A DNA stretch of 5,533 nucleotides from Lachnospiraceae bacterium UBA2868 (GTDB taxonomy: Bacteria > Bacillota_A > Clostridia > Lachnospirales > Lachnospiraceae). The notes beneath the pieces are model-generated. The model was not told the origin of the DNA. It was given only the letters and a program-made list of their open reading frames with translations, and did no database searches. A program made the position numbers and the translations under genes. The DNA is taken from NCBI GenBank assembly GCA_002350465.1, contig DEEW01000202.1, positions 12,390 through 17,922 of the forward strand. Direction: 5' to 3'. Below are positions 4,497 to 5,533 of this stretch, in pieces (the first letter of the stretch is position 1; each line of letters starts with the position of its first letter).

Positions 4497-5533
4497 ATGA
4501 AAATAAAAACCGTGGAAAAATCATACAATGAAGTGCGTTCTGTTACCCCACCCGAACACATAAGACCTAAAAAACCAAACCCCGCTCTCCGGACACTTAT
4601 GAAAGCCTTATCCTCTTTTGATCTTAAGGCGGTTGATTTTTCGTATACTACCGAAAACATGGAAAGAGCCGGTAAGGGACCGTGGCTTATTCTTATGAAT
4701 CACTCCAGTTTTCTCGATCTTGAGATCGCATCACGGATGATACCTATGCCCTACAATATTGTATGTACCTCGGACGGTCTCGTGGGAAAAGAAAGTATTA
4801 TGCGTCATCTAGGATGCATACCTACACAGAAATTCGTAACCGACGTTTCTCTCATTTCAGATCTGAAATATGCGGTAAATACAAATAAAACAAGCGTCCT
4901 TATGTACCCCGAAGCAAGCTATTCCTTTGATGGTACCGCAACAAGGCTTCCTAGAAAACTCGGAGTTCTGTTTAAAGCTCTTAAAGTTCCCGTAGTCATG
5001 ATCACCACATACGGATCCTTTGCAAGAGATCCTCTGTATAACAACCTTCAAAAGAGAAAAGTCAAAGTATCGGCCAAAATGGAGTGTCTCCTGACTCCCC
5101 AAGAGATCAAAAGCACTTCTGTTCCGGACATTGATAACATACTTGATAGGGCATTCTCATTTGACTATTTTAAGTGGCAGTTAGAAAATCATGTAAGCAT
5201 TACGGAAAACTTCCGGGCCGACGGACTGAACCGCATATTGTACAAATGCCCTCACTGCCTTGCGGAAGGTAATACCGAAGGTGTCGGAACCACGTTCGTT
5301 TGCCACAATTGCGGGGCACTTTACGATATGGACGAATTCGGAAGGCTTTCCTCGAGAGCGGACAATACCATCTTCTCACACATACCCGACTGGTATTCGT
5401 GGGAACGGGAAGAGATAAAAAGGGAGATTGAAGAGGGAACTTACAGCCTTGATACCGATGTGAAGATCGGAATGATAGTTGACTATAAGGCTCTTTATAT
5501 GGTCGGAGACGGTCATCTTCACCACGGAATAAA
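4497..5533 (+). CDS. PlsC-like acyltransferase with zinc ribbon, 3' end beyond window
   Basis: Codons 1-345 of a rightward gene; no stop occurs before the window ends. Residues 63-75 (WLILMNHSSFLDL) hold the HX4D acyltransferase motif, with H69 and D74. Residues 136-143 (MYPEASYS) correspond to the PlsC/LPLAT substrate motif FPEG, with alanine in place of the usual glycine. The family transfers acyl groups to lysophosphatidate-like acceptors at the membrane, so a phospholipid-synthesis role is inferred. No membrane helix is obvious. After the acyltransferase part come C251, C254, C269 and C272, a CxxC-x14-CxxC zinc ribbon, then a charged segment whose function I do not know. The start is chosen at the first in-frame ATG. 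It has no ribosome site, but the extended -10 upstream ends 7 bases before it. The next in-frame ATG (codon 35) also lacks a site. MKIKTVEKSY matches the N-terminus I remember for homologues in Lachnospiraceae. Confidence 0.85.
   Translation, partial: MKIKTVEKSYNEVRSVTPPEHIRPKKPNPALRTLMKALSSFDLKAVDFSYTTENMERAGKGPWLILMNHSSFLDLEIASRMIPMPYNIVCTSDGLVGKESIMRHLGCIPTQKFVTDVSLISDLKYAVNTNKTSVLMYPEASYSFDGTATRLPRKLGVLFKALKVPVVMITTYGSFARDPLYNNLQKRKVKVSAKMECLLTPQEIKSTSVPDIDNILDRAFSFDYFKWQLENHVSITENFRADGLNRILYKCPHCLAEGNTEGVGTTFVCHNCGALYDMDEFGRLSSRADNTIFSHIPDWYSWEREEIKREIEEGTYSLDTDVKIGMIVDYKALYMVGDGHLHHGI

Overview
The window looks like an ordinary stretch of chromosome from a low-to-moderate-GC Firmicute. 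It most likely comes from the Clostridia, and a Lachnospiraceae-type organism is my best guess. That guess rests on strong GAGGA/GGAGG ribosome binding sites and on recognising three families I associate with these bacteria: a DUF5662 protein, a PG_binding_4/VanW-like exported protein, and a PlsC-like acyltransferase carrying a zinc ribbon. I recognised the families by eye; no search was run. I see no tRNA, rRNA, CRISPR array, insertion sequence or phage gene.

Layout. At the left edge a leftward pair consists of a 35-codon single-span membrane protein (454-561) and the N-terminal 142 codons of an exported PG_binding_4/VanW-like protein (1-426, running off the window). Divergent from it, across an 84-base gap holding a perfect 8-bp inverted repeat, is a rightward gene for a membrane-anchored protein with TPR-like helices (646-1383). 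Its 3' end overlaps, tail to tail and by 113 bases, the 3' end of a leftward three-gene run. In transcription order that run is a Na+/phosphate symporter with a C-terminal PhoU-like domain (4336 to 2516), a DUF5662 protein (2523 to 1933) and endonuclease III, nth (1924 to 1271). The symporter and DUF5662 genes overlap by 8 bases, and DUF5662 and nth are separated by 8 bases, so the three are probably one transcript. To the right, across a 160-base regulatory gap, a rightward gene (4497 to beyond the window end) encodes the acyltransferase with the CxxC...CxxC zinc ribbon.

How the genes relate. The symporter would move or sense phosphate at the membrane. DUF5662 is translationally coupled to it and has an H...HD...D residue pattern that could mean a divergent HD-type metal-dependent hydrolase. 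nth at the end of the transcript is a DNA base-excision repair enzyme with no obvious functional tie to phosphate. The flanking genes concern the envelope: a wall-associated exported protein at left and phospholipid acyl transfer at right.

The most interesting non-coding stretch is 4337-4496. It holds two back-to-back promoters that both look like extended -10 (TGn) types, an inverted repeat over the symporter promoter's -35 zone, and a run of T-tracts spaced about 9 bases apart. The acyltransferase promoter sits so close to its ATG, with no visible Shine-Dalgarno sequence, that its mRNA may be leaderless. I found no clear novel multi-gene system.
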